Assembly: GCA_026874595.1 (NCBI GenBank)
Contig: CM049316.1
Span: 18,313,839 to 18,377,838 of the forward strand
Length of the DNA: 64,000 bases
Direction of reading: 5' to 3'
DNA from: Sipunculus nudus
Lineage: Eukaryota; Annelida; Sipuncula; Golfingiida; Sipunculidae
In this document: piece by piece, positions 1 through 12,988 of the stretch
Position numbering within the stretch: the stretch's first letter is position 1
Layout of the letters: every line of letters starts with the position of its first letter
Translations under genes and position numbers: made by a program
The notes under the pieces: generated by a model
Seen by the model: the letters and a program-made list of their open reading frames with translations, nothing else
The model's database searches: none
Told to the model about the DNA's origin: nothing

Positions 1-3000
1 AGCTGGACAATTAAAATCTGGATCAAAGTCCAAGCCACCTTTCCATTAAAGTAGGGCTCAGCCGCTTGGTTGAGGCGTTAGACTTAAAAGCAATTTCATC
101 CTCGCCAGATAAACGGTAAAATATCGATAAATATAAGAAATTCGCTAGGATGCGGTGTCTTAACTACAAGATGTGACTCATGGATTGATTCAAACCCCTT
201 GTATCGAGACCGTTAGGACTTATATATATATATTTATATCTGATATCTATTACTAAATATAATCCCTTGAACCTTTTATAAATATAATCGATAATAGCCG
301 ACCCAACCGCACACAGCTGTTCATTTGTTTATATCTATACGTGATTATAAGGAGTAGGGATCCATCAAATAATTCAAGCACATTCAAGGGTCGTAATACT
401 TTGATATTTTCACCTTTCCAACGGAAAGATCTTAATACAGGTTTGCCTTTTCGCAGAAAAATTGCCTTTCCGCTAAGGATGCATCGTACGGTCATATCAA
501 ACTTTCAGTTACACCTCGCTCAGTATAAACCTGAATCTGCCATCTTACATGGCATCCTATACATGCACACCTGCAACTAAATCTTTCAAAAGTAACACTG
601 TATATCAGAAACACGACTATGCAGTGAACCAAGCCAGGAAAATTTAGGACATGGGGACCTTAATCCCGGAACGTATAAGAAATTGTAGAATTTTTATAGG
701 AAAATATAGGAAATATAGGCAGCTGGTGGGAGACCACATGTAAAATATTTCGTTTTCATACCATGTTTGCTTCTACTTATTTGCTGCTAAGGGGTAAAAC
801 ACGTGATCACCACTCCGCGGATTGGTACAAACTGATATATTGCCTTTCCGTGCACGTGTTTGGATGAGACAGGGGGACAGGCGTTATTTCGACCCCTGAC
901 ATTAAACAAGACATCTGTCGGAAAGTCGGTAATAAACAACCAATACAATTATCACAGAGGCGTCTTTTCCTAACAAGTGTAACAAAATTTTAATTTTAAG
1001 ATGAATTTATAAATTTTCGTGACATAATTATCTTACGGCATTGGAAATGCATGGGAATATAATAATGCTTACAACAATTAGTATCTGGATTTCGGTAATA
1101 TTTACACAGAGTAATCCAGAAATCACACAAATTCTATGGTAAAGTTAGGTGAACAGATGTCTTTATCATTGACAAACTTGTTATATGTTTACCTTTACAA
1201 AAATTCAATAGACCGTGCCAGCGATTGGCCAGGGGTGATTTTTTTAAAAGGTCCCCTATTTTTGTAGCCAGTGGACGGATACCTTGGCGCTTGATTGAGA
1301 TTCAACGATCACGTGACCTGATATGTGACGCCGAGATTGCGCAAACGGTGTCAATTGCAGCAGACAGTCCCATTGTCGTCGGTGACCTGCTCTGCCCGAT
1401 ACGTCTCTCTGGCTTTTTGTATTATGCACTTTGGAGGATTCTCACAGTATCTCTCTTCCAGACATGTTTATTGTTCTTTAGGATTGACGCTCCGGAATCC
1501 GTAACTAGCAATATAACGGATTCCTAATATCAAAGGTTTCCCTGTTCACAAGTGTTTATATGTTCTAAAACAATGCAGACATCACAAGCGGGGCTTCGTG
1601 ATGTGTTCACAGAGTAACATACTTTTATATACAGCGACTGGGTTATGGCTGTCTCAGTTGGCTTTGGAAGAAATTCCGCAAGATTTTAAGTTAAGAGGAC
1701 GACTGCATTGTTTGATATTAAACATATTATTTGTAATTTATGAATGAAATTAAATATATTTGTAAATAAAAACAAGTGTCCTCCCCATAATACTAATTTT
1801 TTAAGGTATTCTACTTAAAATGAGATCATTGGGGAAAGTGAAAGAACGATTTATTGCTTAACAAATAAACGATAAATATTACATTATTATCCGAGTTATG
1901 AATTTAATTATTAAATCAGCCAATGACGTCATACACAGATGTTCAATCAAATTTCTCCAGTGGATTTTGGACTATAGTTCTCGCCTAATAAACTCTCATT
2001 ATTCGCTTTACTTACTAAATTGGCACTCAAATTAACTAAACTTAAGGGTCGTCATGACGATGAGTGTCTATTTGTCGTTACCGGAAAATTCTCTCAGCCT
2101 AGTAACAGATTGTTTATGGCTTGTCTTCAATGTGGCACCGACTGGTTGCTGCCCTGTCGGTTATTTTTTTGAAAGTTATTCTCTGAAAGTTACCAACTAA
2201 ATCTCTATTTAACAATATGACCTTGGATTTGTGTTGTTGTGTATAACAATTAACACAGCATAACATAAAAATATTATACATACCATGCAGGCACTTGTAA
2301 CTCACGCATTCCATTCCTGGTTATTCACAAATGTCATGTCGACATCAAACGGATTACAGGGAATAGAATACGGCCCCTGGGCGGGGACTGCTCGTTTGCA
2401 AACCTTTATTTCAGCATATAAAGCTGGACTGAAATTTGTTTATTGACTAATCATGATTAATTAAAATCATTACTTTATATTCTAATTCTATATTACTATA
2501 ATTCGTTCAACTGGTTAACCATCCCTGTTAATATGTGTTTTGAGATTATTTTTTAGCAAGACAGACTGGAGGGATGAAAATTGCACCAATGGTAGAAAGA
2601 GGACAATTTTTAGAATCGTACCTATTTATTATATAAATATTAATCCCTTTACGTTTGAATTCTCTGTTATATATATCTGCGTGGCTGTTGGTGATCAAGG
2701 ATATGGTAATAAGGTAGTGTGATATAAAGATTTTCGGCGTGCACTAGACGACTACAAGCATCAGTGTAAAAAGTTTTCTGTAGTTCTTGATATTTTTTTT
2801 TTTTTTCGTATTTGTGGCTTAATCTTTTGTACATGCTATCCTAGGGTGTGTTTCAATAAAGTGACTATAAAGAATATCTGTTTGTTACTTTGGTAACCAT
2901 TATTCCATCGAAATTGTAACAATGATATTTAAGCCTGCTCCTGGGATTAAGTGCAGATTAATGTTATTGTAACAAGACCCTAGTCCTATTATGACGCCAT

Positions 3001-4973
3001 TTCGGTTCCTTGTCATGTCCATATCATATGGAAGGCGGAAGATGTCGCTAACAGTGGGGCTAACAAGGGGCACGTAAAATCACAGTCCATTGCCATGGTA
3101 AATCCCTGCCAGTTACAAGCGTATGGTAACTTGCTGCCAGGATCATGGAACGTTATTTTACGGACAACTTTCCAAAGTGATGTTACCATATTAAAACTTA
3201 ATTCATACACTTTACATTTGTGTTTTATTGGCTTTCTATGTAGAATTGTTTTTACAAAGGGGCTTCTATCTCAAAATCTACAGCTCCGCTTTGATTTATC
3301 ATATGAACAGAAGGGGGCGTTGTTAATCAGTCATGGGCGACGTTTTGGTTATTAAGCATGGGATCCGCACCAATATCTGTATTTTTCAGATCCTCACGTG
3401 TTATCAGCAGTTGTTAATTAATGCCACTTAGTGCCCCAAAAGGAAATTTGGCAGTCGGCCAAAATAATGTACATTATGTACATATATTTCAAAGGTCACT
3501 TGTAAACCGTGTTAAATCTGCTGAATAGCTTAAAATATATTTTAGCGAAGGAAATCCTAAATATCCCTCTAACTTGCATAAAAAAAGCAGAAAGTATGTT
3601 ATTCGAAATAAAGTTGGTCATATGACAGTGACATATCTGCGGAGATTTTACTGTTCCCTCTTTGAAATTTTCCCATGACAATAAGGGGTACCTAAATTGT
3701 TCCTTTTCAATATCCGTTTTTCATCTTTCCGTTTTTGCTTTTTAGGAAAAGTGCAATGTGAACTATATTTTTTTGGCTTGAGGTCGTGTCTTATCGAAAA
3801 TCAATTTCGAGACGTTAACTTTCTGTCAACGTGGGTAATACAAATACTCAATTTGTAAGATGGTTTTGTGTTACGTCTGATTCCATAAGTGTTTTCCTTT
3901 GACGATATGTCAGCGGGACATGAAGTTAAGGGACCAAGCATTTTTGACAGGAGGGAACGCGTGTTTAGGATAACTAGTTTTGCCATGAAGAAGAAATTGG
4001 TCCATGAGTAACATAGGTTTGTAGTAACGGGTTTGCTACCCAAACGGAGAATTCCAGGGAACACCAGTTACATTTATTAAGAAACAGAAGTTCTCTTTAG
4101 TCGGAAATTTTGTTCTTTCATTTCTGCATCTATTATTATTATTTATATTATTATTAAAACCTAAATGCTGCCAACAGGAATTTAGAAACAGCTATTATAC
4201 TGTCCCATCATTCAAACAAGATTCGCAATGGCTAAAATGTTTTATGCTATACTTTTTTATGTTTAAAATATGCATGATTCTATTATCATTATCAGATTTA
4301 ATATGTGTATATATAATGTATTTGATTTGTTCTAATGTATTTTAATGTGACAATTTTCAGTGGAATAATAGGATGACTTCTGAAAACATATCCTGAATAA
4401 ATGTGTTGAAATAATAATAATAACATGAATAACAATTATTGTTTTGTACAGTGAAATAACAGAATTGTTTTGTATAATATTAGCATTTTATATTCCATGC
4501 GCTGGGTACCATTGTCAATTAACTGGAGCCAGAAGACAAAATGTGTGCGTTCTTGTATGTATGTAAGAGAAAGACAGAGGGAAAGACAGAGAAAAGGGAA
4601 GAACAGGCGAGGAAGGCCAAAATCACAATGCATTTTCTCATATGCGTAAAGAAACAGTTTGCCAGACATATAAGAGCCCGGCGGCGGCGCCATTTTTTTT
4701 AAGAGCAAGCCGAGCCGAGTGTACCAGAAGGCGCTGCCGATGTTTCATTTAGCCGAAGTGAGCCGATTATGTGCGGCTCCGTTTAGCTTGAGAAAAAATT
4801 AATACAAAAAGATAAATCCTTACAATTAAATCCTTGTTTTTCTGGTGGATAAAGCCCTGAACACTTCGAAAAACGTCTTCTACGCGTATAAATACAGATA
4901 AACGGAGAGGCCCGGGTTCCAGAGTTAACTTGAAAATTAACAAGCAAGCGCACCAAAAGAAAATGTGTTCTTT
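1..4973. other. Non-coding upstream flank of PhyH copy A
   Basis: I see no supportable gene here. Short open frames at 253-580, 1225-1527 and 3095-3355 also occur in unit B, but their changes follow the general nucleotide divergence and they have no convincing splice context. The stretch 4670-4800 is rich in AGCCGA/GCCGAG words, repeated at 29280-29400 and 29660-29770. Nothing in the sequence tells whether enhancers are present. Confidence 0.5.
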
Positions 4974-4981
4974 GGTAATAT

Positions 4982-5222
4982 TAGAGGCGTCAATACAGGG
5001 GGGTGAAGATATATCCCCCTCCCCTATTTTCGCAAGGGTATATGGTAAATGTAATTATAGATTAATATACTGGAAATAAAATAAATCAATATATCAATTA
5101 TTAGAATGAGAGACTTCTGTCAAATTTCTGCCTTTCTTCTTGACCATTATTTTATAAATTTTATATACTTTTTTTAATTATATACTTGGTTACAATATCT
5201 CAAGTATATTAAGGTTCACACG

Positions 5223-5286
<64 letters not shown>

Positions 5287-5333
5287 CCCTGAGAGTCTTC
5301 CCCACAACCCTTGAAGATAAATTGACGACACTG
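4982..5333. mobile_element. hAT-type MITE (CAGNGGCGTCAAT family)
   Basis: The element runs from TAGAGGCGTCAAT to ...ATTGACGACACTG. These ends match, with a few changes, the CAG(G/T)GGCGTCAAT inverted termini of the element at 30801-31279. Flanks are GGTAATAT (4974-4981) and GGTAAAAT (5334-5341), a target-site duplication of 8 bp with one mismatch, which is the hallmark of hAT elements. The interior has no ORF and holds a long (TA)n tract (5226-5284). Unit B has a decayed homologue at 31520-31896. Confidence 0.6.
5226..5284. repeat. (TA)n microsatellite
   Basis: Perfect TA dinucleotide tract of about 58 bp inside the hAT MITE at 4982-5333. The homologous MITE in unit B has a shorter TA tract at 31751-31789. 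Confidence 0.9.
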
Positions 5334-5676
5334 GGTAAAATATTTGTACTTGGTATACCTTTATTTCAGTTTAGTAAACACCTTTTCTCTGCACGAAAGT
5401 TATTCCCAGGGAATTTCATGTCACACATTATTCATACAGGCTCGTTTCGTAACATAACTTTACAATCATAGCCAGGACATGAACAGATAAATAAATCAAT
5501 CAAGATGTTTTTACCAAGTATTTTCATCTGAATGTAAATCAGATACAAAGTACGCTGAGAGGTCAGTGTCTTGTCAATTACTCAATATCACATATACCAG
5601 TAGTAGAGGATTAATACCGAGTCGGACTGTAATAACGAGAACAATATTGTATATATATATACAAGAATTCATTGCC

Positions 5677-5692
5677 ATGAGGCCGAATTCAG
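5677..5692 (+). CDS. PhyH copy A, exon 1 (start codon exon)
   Basis: ATG AGG CCG AAT TCA G then donor GTGAGG. It encodes MRPNS plus the first base of D6. It is preceded by a TA-rich stretch and GCC just before ATG. The same 16 bases are present before exon 2 of copy B, and the phase (1) fits exon 2 exactly. This is why I choose this start, although the exon is too short to detect by ORF length. Confidence 0.8.
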
Positions 5693-8600
5693 GTGAGGGA
5701 AGCCTGCTGCAACCTACTTTGTATGTTATCTTTCAAAACCCTTTTTAATATTTTCAACTTAAGTTAATTAATTCCGTTTCCCTTTATTTTAATTGGAAAT
5801 ATAATTCTGGCGAACATTTATTTATATTTATAATATGTTAATGAGAAGTATGCTCTATATCTTGTTATTTCAGATTTCCATTACCAGCCTGGTCTGGAGG
5901 TATCTGAGATAATCCGGAAAGGTTTTGATGAAAATGGATATGTAATTTTTCGGTAGGTTTTAATCAAATACATTTTACAGCATAAGGAAAAATTCTATAC
6001 AGTTTAATATAATGGTTTAGACGAGTACGCCCACAGTACGCCCAAATATTCTCTGGGCAACCCCAATTTTATGACCCCACAAACTGAATCATACAGCTTT
6101 GTCCCCCGAAAAAACGATGAAACGCCCACAAGAGTACGCCCATAAAATTCTATGGGCAACTCCTATAACTACTATAGCTACTTTATTCGCTGATCACCTG
6201 TATTGCTATTGTACTCGCAAAATACGTCCATTGCTACTTTATTCGCCAAATAAATCGAACTGTTCGGTCTGCCTAAATTTCGGTCTGCGCTTACCACGTG
6301 CAACAACTATGTATTACATTGTCTAGTATATCTATTGAGTAACTCCTAATTCCAACGCCCGATACATCAGTAGTTCATATGTAACGATTATTACATAAAA
6401 TCCTACCTGTTAACGACTGTCCTCACTCAACATTTAACCAGTTCTGTACCCTCAAACATCCGTCATTCTCATCTGTCGCTAATACGGTAGTTCATATATT
6501 GACAACCAGCATTACAGACAGATAAAACATTCACCCGTAAATCTTTTTGAAGCGTTTTTAAATACATTTGATTTAGATAAGTACCATTTACGCACGGAGC
6601 GGGCTCAAGATGTTTACACATAAACAGGACGGCAGGCAGCCTAATAACAGATCAAACACTGATTTTTTTAAAACCAGTTAAATTTCTTTACCTTGTGCAG
6701 TTGATAAAATGGATATTGTATCATTCGTGAGGGTTTCAGTATTAGAAAGTTGCCATGTTGCTAATTTGCTTTCACACGTAGCTTCCTGTTAGCTGGTGCG
6801 AACGAGATAATAAAAAACTAATGTGACCTATCGGAGCTATCGTTTTACAGTTTTTAATATCCATCCATGTCATTATTGATGTTGGTGACAATCAACCGTT
6901 TTTAGGCAACTCCACTGCAGCCATGCGCCCTATTTTATTCACTGGAAGAGCCGGGAACGATGCCATGTTATCCTATTGGGCTCATTTTCCTTATTTTCCC
7001 ATTATTCCAGAGAATTCGACATTTTACGACAATATGTATCTGGAACTATATGCCAGTTAACTCGGCCTATGGCAGCTAAGCCGACCGGTGTACCCAGCCC
7101 ATATGAACTCGGCCAATAGAAATCCCGCCCTGAACAAACCTAGTCGAAGTCCCTAGACCTTTTCCAGGACAATTTCTACATATTATTTAATGTCCGTATA
7201 CCATATTAACTACAGGAAATTTCTGGGTCAGAAAGAACTGCAAAAACTCAATAGCGCCATAGAAAATGATGAGGGGGTCATTAAATATGCTTACGGCAGG
7301 GATGATGGCGCGGGCATGCGCACTCGGACGGCTCTGTGGAACCACCCCGGAAATGACATCACGGGCGTCATAGCACGGTCCCAGAAGATGGCGGGCACGT
7401 TTGAAGCCGTAAGATATATAAAGTGTTTTCAGTGTATATATTTGTAAAACCATAATTAAGGTTAATTCTTACTCAATTGTTATATTTTGATTTAATCATT
7501 ATTAAATATGGTCCATTTGTGAAGCTAAAAATATCAAACTCTTATGAACATTACATTCACTTAAAAATAAGGAACTCCTGAAACCAAAAATAAGAATTAA
7601 GAGAGACTGGGTAATCATGGCAGTGCACTGAATTATGTTATGACAATAATGTGAAAGTTCTTTTTAGTATAAAACATTATTCTTGAATAATTGTAATTAA
7701 TTTAAATATGTTAATTCTATTCTTAAATGAGCCGAACATGGAGATTAATTGTTTATCTATCCAAAAGATGTCGCCACAAGCTTATTCATACAGCTGTGTC
7801 CTAACCAAACGGGGATATGTAAATATTATACAGCGCGATTCCCCTTTGAATGTGTTCTAAGGAGAATATCATCTTGACGTATTCATAAAGAAGAATTATG
7901 TGTGTAAAATGTCCTCAACATATTCTGAGCGCTTAATTCCATATACCTCCGTCGGGATGCGAGAGTGTTATGCATTTTACTATGTGTTCTCCCTGGTTCC
8001 TATGTCTATTAGCAGCTTGTATACAATGGAAAACATAGCGGCGATTTTGATGACATTTTCAGGAGGAACGGCCAATTACACTTTGGAGATATTCTGTGTG
8101 ATAATCATATTATTTTTCATGCAAAGACGTCTTTTCCATAATGACACGATTTGATTCCTTTGTCCCAAGGTTCAAGCTGCCCAGTAATATAAATTAGTGC
8201 CAGTGTGCAAGGAGAACCCGTTTTATTAATACGCCACGCTGCATGTACGCATGTACGGTTTGTAGGCTCCGGACACATAATCTAGTTTGATTTTTCTTTT
8301 CTTTTTTTGTCACTTCAGCTTCTAGGTGGAGAGGTTTACCATTACCATTCCAAAGTGATAATGAAGAACGCCGGCACAGGGGGCTCTTATGTATGGCACC
8401 AGGATTATGGGTGGGTCATGCTTGGATTCACATATCATATGTCACTGCAAAATTTAACCTCGATAGCTTCATCTTACCAGTTTTCTGTAACTTACTGTTT
8501 GGTGGAAATATGACTTTCTGTTCCACTTATAGTTCTAACAATTTCCAAATGTCATCCAAATTAAATAAATGTCAATCATGGGCGGATCCAGGGTTTAGGA

Positions 8601-11216
8601 AAAGGAGGTTTTAAACGTAGGAGAACTTATGTAAACCTAACAAAAAGATTCCCAGGTCCGGAAAGTGGGGGGGGGGGGGGTTGGGTTCTAGACCCGCATA
8701 AATTGGTCTGAAGCCCTTTAAAAAGGTTGCTGCGGCTTAAAAGGGGTATCTGGACCCCTCCCTTGAAACCGCTTCTGTCAATGGATAAATGAATACGCTG
8801 CGAACACAAAATAAACAGGCAAAATTGACCTGATAAATGAGTGTGCAATATTTATCCGTTCTAATCATTGAATACTGACACGCCATCTCGCGGCAGGTAC
8901 TGGTACGAGAATGGTTGTCTGACGCCCAACATGGGAACCGCATGGGTCGCACTGGACAGGGCACACAGGGGGAACGGGTGTCTCCAGGCAAGTGTCAATA
9001 AACCGTTGTCCTATATGACGCATTTTCCTCAGCTTTTTCTGTAAAGTGTCATCGTGTTTGAATTATGTTCGACTATAATCTATGATCAGTTAGACTATAG
9101 TGTTTTAGTTCAGCGTGCTCTGAAGCTGCTTGACTGTAGTATAATGCAATTTAAAAAGGAGATCATGAATGGATGCTTCTCAGAATGAACACAGTGGATA
9201 TTTAAAACTGACTATAATTCGTATGTAGCCTTATTCAACAGACTGTAAAAATTTATCTTTTCATGTGCGGCCATTTTCCTGAGGCATCATGGGGATCATA
9301 TACAGTGGCGGATCCAGAGGGGTAGCTTTGGGGGCAGAAGCCCCCCCCCCCCCCCCCCCCCCAAAGACTGAAACATTGTTAACAATTTTTATCAGAGAAA
9401 ATTTTCTTTACATTATTTCCAGTTGCCGTCATACAAACATCACCCTATCAACTAAAAAAACAAAAGTTGAAAACCCAAGAAATCGTTAGGAGAAACGCAT
9501 GTCGACACCAGTATCAGGCATCTTTTTTATTCCCCCGCCGTTAGGAGAGAGGACTACTAAAATGGTCCGCGTCTGTCAGTCCTTCAATCCGTTCGTCCGT
9601 CCCGCATCATCATTGATGCCACACTTTCATAGTTAAACATATGGCCGGGGACCATTGTGACCCAAGGTCCTTGTTGTATTTTTAAATTATGAGTTTGGCA
9701 TTTTCCAACATTGGTTATAAACGTTACAAATTTCTATCTACATAATCTATTAACCGTGGCTCCCTCAAGCATTTCTCATGGGATGTTCCAGCTGTCCTTG
9801 GGCTTGGATATCTTGCTTGTGAACATGATTAAGCGTTAAAATAAAAAGCAAGCCTTATTCACCTGTCTTTATCCTAGGAATAAAGTAATGCATTTTAAAT
9901 TTCAGACGTATATATAAAAGAGATCTGACGTGTGAACGCATTAAAGCAAAAATTATAGACAAATGAAGCAACTGCACACGTGGAAAAGTAGTTCAAGCTA
10001 TACCAGTTATTCAAAATAAACGCTGGTGAGTAATGCCTTAAATAAGTAGTTAGAAAATAATATTCATTCATGAGTTATTCGTTTGCCTTTTTTAATGATG
10101 TTTAATGCAACTAAAAATGTTTATATGTATAGTTCTGTGTTTATTTTATGACTGATCAATTATTTGAGATTAAATAATGAACAAAATGTTTACATCGTTG
10201 GGCACTTGTGCTCACACCTCATTTTCATCTCTATACGATACCTAAAAGAGAGATTATTAATACATGTATACCCAAGTCTTATTTTTATTTGTAAATCAGT
10301 TGATAGAAAAAAATAATGTCCAGATCATTAATTCTTTTACTATGAATTCCCCATTCATTCTGCTTGCTCCAGTGAAGTTTTATTTGCTTTTTTTTATTTG
10401 AGTTAATTATTCCTCTACGAAGCAAGGTTTTCATGTAATTATCGACGTTGGTTGATTCGTCTGTTAGCAGCTGTACTCAACAATTATAGACGGACTTATC
10501 AGGAGAGACAGAAAAAAATCAATGTTTACCTGGATCACAATAATATCTCACAAATATATTTATAAAAAAAACCGTCTTTTTTTTTTTTTGGTTTTAGGGG
10601 ACCTTTAATTGATATAAATTTCCGAAAGGGGCGAGCAGACCGGTTATGCAAAATCGAGTTGGTTAACTTGCCCCACATTTCTCTTGAATTTATATAATTC
10701 TCGCTATAAAGTGTAAATTCACAAAATTTAAAATACACATAATATGAATTGTCTGACTTTAAAGTCTGCATTTACGTTTAGTCCCAACTTCGTTAATGCG
10801 TTTCCAGTTGTAAACTATGTCTCCGGAAAATATTATGTTGCACATCTGTTCCCATTTACAACAATTTCACAATTTACAAATTGTCAGATCGTATAAGAAG
10901 TAGGAAAATGCAAAAGGTATATTTTGATATCTATAGCCGTGGAGTTATGTTTTTGTTAGTTTCCAGTCTGCAACTTATTTAATGTTAGACCGAAACTACG
11001 ACTACATGTTTACAAGAGATTGAATGTGGCACTGGCCATTCGGTACCTCTTTCTCTCATCCATCAATAACAGTTGATTAAAAAAATAATATTCTGAAGTT
11101 TATGAACAGAAAAAAGGCAGTTTTTCGTTTTTAAAAAGGGCAACGAATTCAGTTTTTTCATAGGTACAAAGTGACTTAAACTCAAATAACGTATCCAACG
11201 ATTATAACCTTTTGAA

Positions 11217-11279
<63 letters not shown>

Positions 11280-12943
11280 CATAAGATAAATGTCTATGGC
11301 AAGTACCTGCGCCAATATATATATTATGCAAAATATCAACTAGCCCCCCCACTTGCAAAATCCTGGATCCGCCCCTGATATAGTTGAGTAATATCTGATT
11401 TCTCTGTTCATGCTATAAAAACATAAATTATTATACCTTTTCACTAGGTCATGTTGTATGTCAGACAGAATTAAGCGAACTCTTGTTTTGATGATGTTAT
11501 TTCTAGGTTATGGTTGGATCACATCGCCTGGGTCGAGTCAACCATGTTCCTGTGGGTGAACAGTTAAGAGCTGATCTGGAGAGAGTCGCGCAGGCGCAGA
11601 AGCTGTGTCCGCCATTGTATGTAGAACTGGAGCCCGGGGACGCCATTTTCTTCCACAGTAACCTGTTACATACTAGCGCCCAGAATCACAGCTCTGACCG
11701 CCGCTGGGCGTTCTTGGTAGCGTACAACCGAGCAGATAACGACCCCGTGTACAAACATCATTTCCCGCAGTACACCAAACTACACAAGGTCCGTAACCTG
11801 TTTAATTCACTTTTTAAGGGATATTTAGAACTAAACAAGCTTGCAGTTGAAACTAGAATATGTTTGTTTTAGAGTCGCAAAAAAACAACAGATAAATAAC
11901 TTCCCTTATGGTTCCCTTCGTCCACAAATTTGAGGAAAGTATATTGACTACCTTAAAAGTTGATGGGTTCACATCAATCCTAGAATTCTGATGGTTTAAC
12001 CTTGAAGATGAAGTGAAAAGTCACCAATTATCAAGCTTCTGCAAAAGATAAGCTTTAATACATACACTCCTAACGCAGTGGTCACGTTACATTTGGTCAA
12101 ATTCATTCCACTCGGCCACAACTTGGAAATTTCTGTAAACTGCACCGTTCAAAAACGTAGTTAGTGTTTTTTCCTAGCGGCGGCTGATGATTTGCTTTTC
12201 ATGCTTTCATTGCTTTATAGTTTTGATCAATTGAATCCGATTGGAACACAAAACATGATGTTTTTTCATTAGATGCTAGAGGGTCAACAGTCATTTATCT
12301 TTGTTTTCCGATTCACCTGTCCTTCAAACTGACAAGATCACGTCATGATTATTAAAAACAACAAGGAATCCACAGTTGGATCATGTTATATCATTTGAAT
12401 GAATCCTTATAATGCCAGCACGTGGGCGTGGTCCCCAAAGAGTGTTGTTCCCGCTTCTCCTATGCCGATATTGGTCCAATCCCCACCAGTCCCTTTCTGC
12501 AGATAGATTTCGGACTTCAGATTAATAGATTATCCTTAAAATATCTTCCTGTAGTCTATCTCAACCCTTGTAAAATAAAGATTAATTCCTCGCAAGCATT
12601 TCAAAACATGTGCTGCCGTCTTTCGTACAGACTGAAGCCCGGGTGTCGCAAGTTGGGTGACTGAAGTAAACTTGACTGAAGTAAAGACAAGAGCTTAGTA
12701 AATAGAAACTTGTAGAGGATTCGCAGTACCGGGTTCTCATTTTTCAGACGTGGAACGAGTTGCAACGATGAGACGTGACCACTCTTTAATGATTTTATTG
12801 AATAGCATATTGTTCTTTCTAACGGCTTGTTCATAAAATAAATTAGAACATTTTTATTGTAGAATTTCTAATTTTTATAAAGGAGATTTCCTTAAACACT
12901 CACGAAACTGTCTCTTGTTTTAACAAGATATTTTCTCTCATCC

Positions 12944-12988
<45 letters not shown>

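Noticed and set aside
253-580. Overlapping ORFs of about 80 codons on both strands, conserved in unit B (23656-23974)
   Set aside because: Conservation is explained by the segmental duplication. Unit B carries a small indel, there is no splice or start context, and both strands are open equally.
1225-1527. 100-codon + strand ORF, also open in unit B (24667-24951)
   Set aside because: The starts differ, the reading ends diverge, and there is no recognisable domain; similarity equals the surrounding non-coding level.
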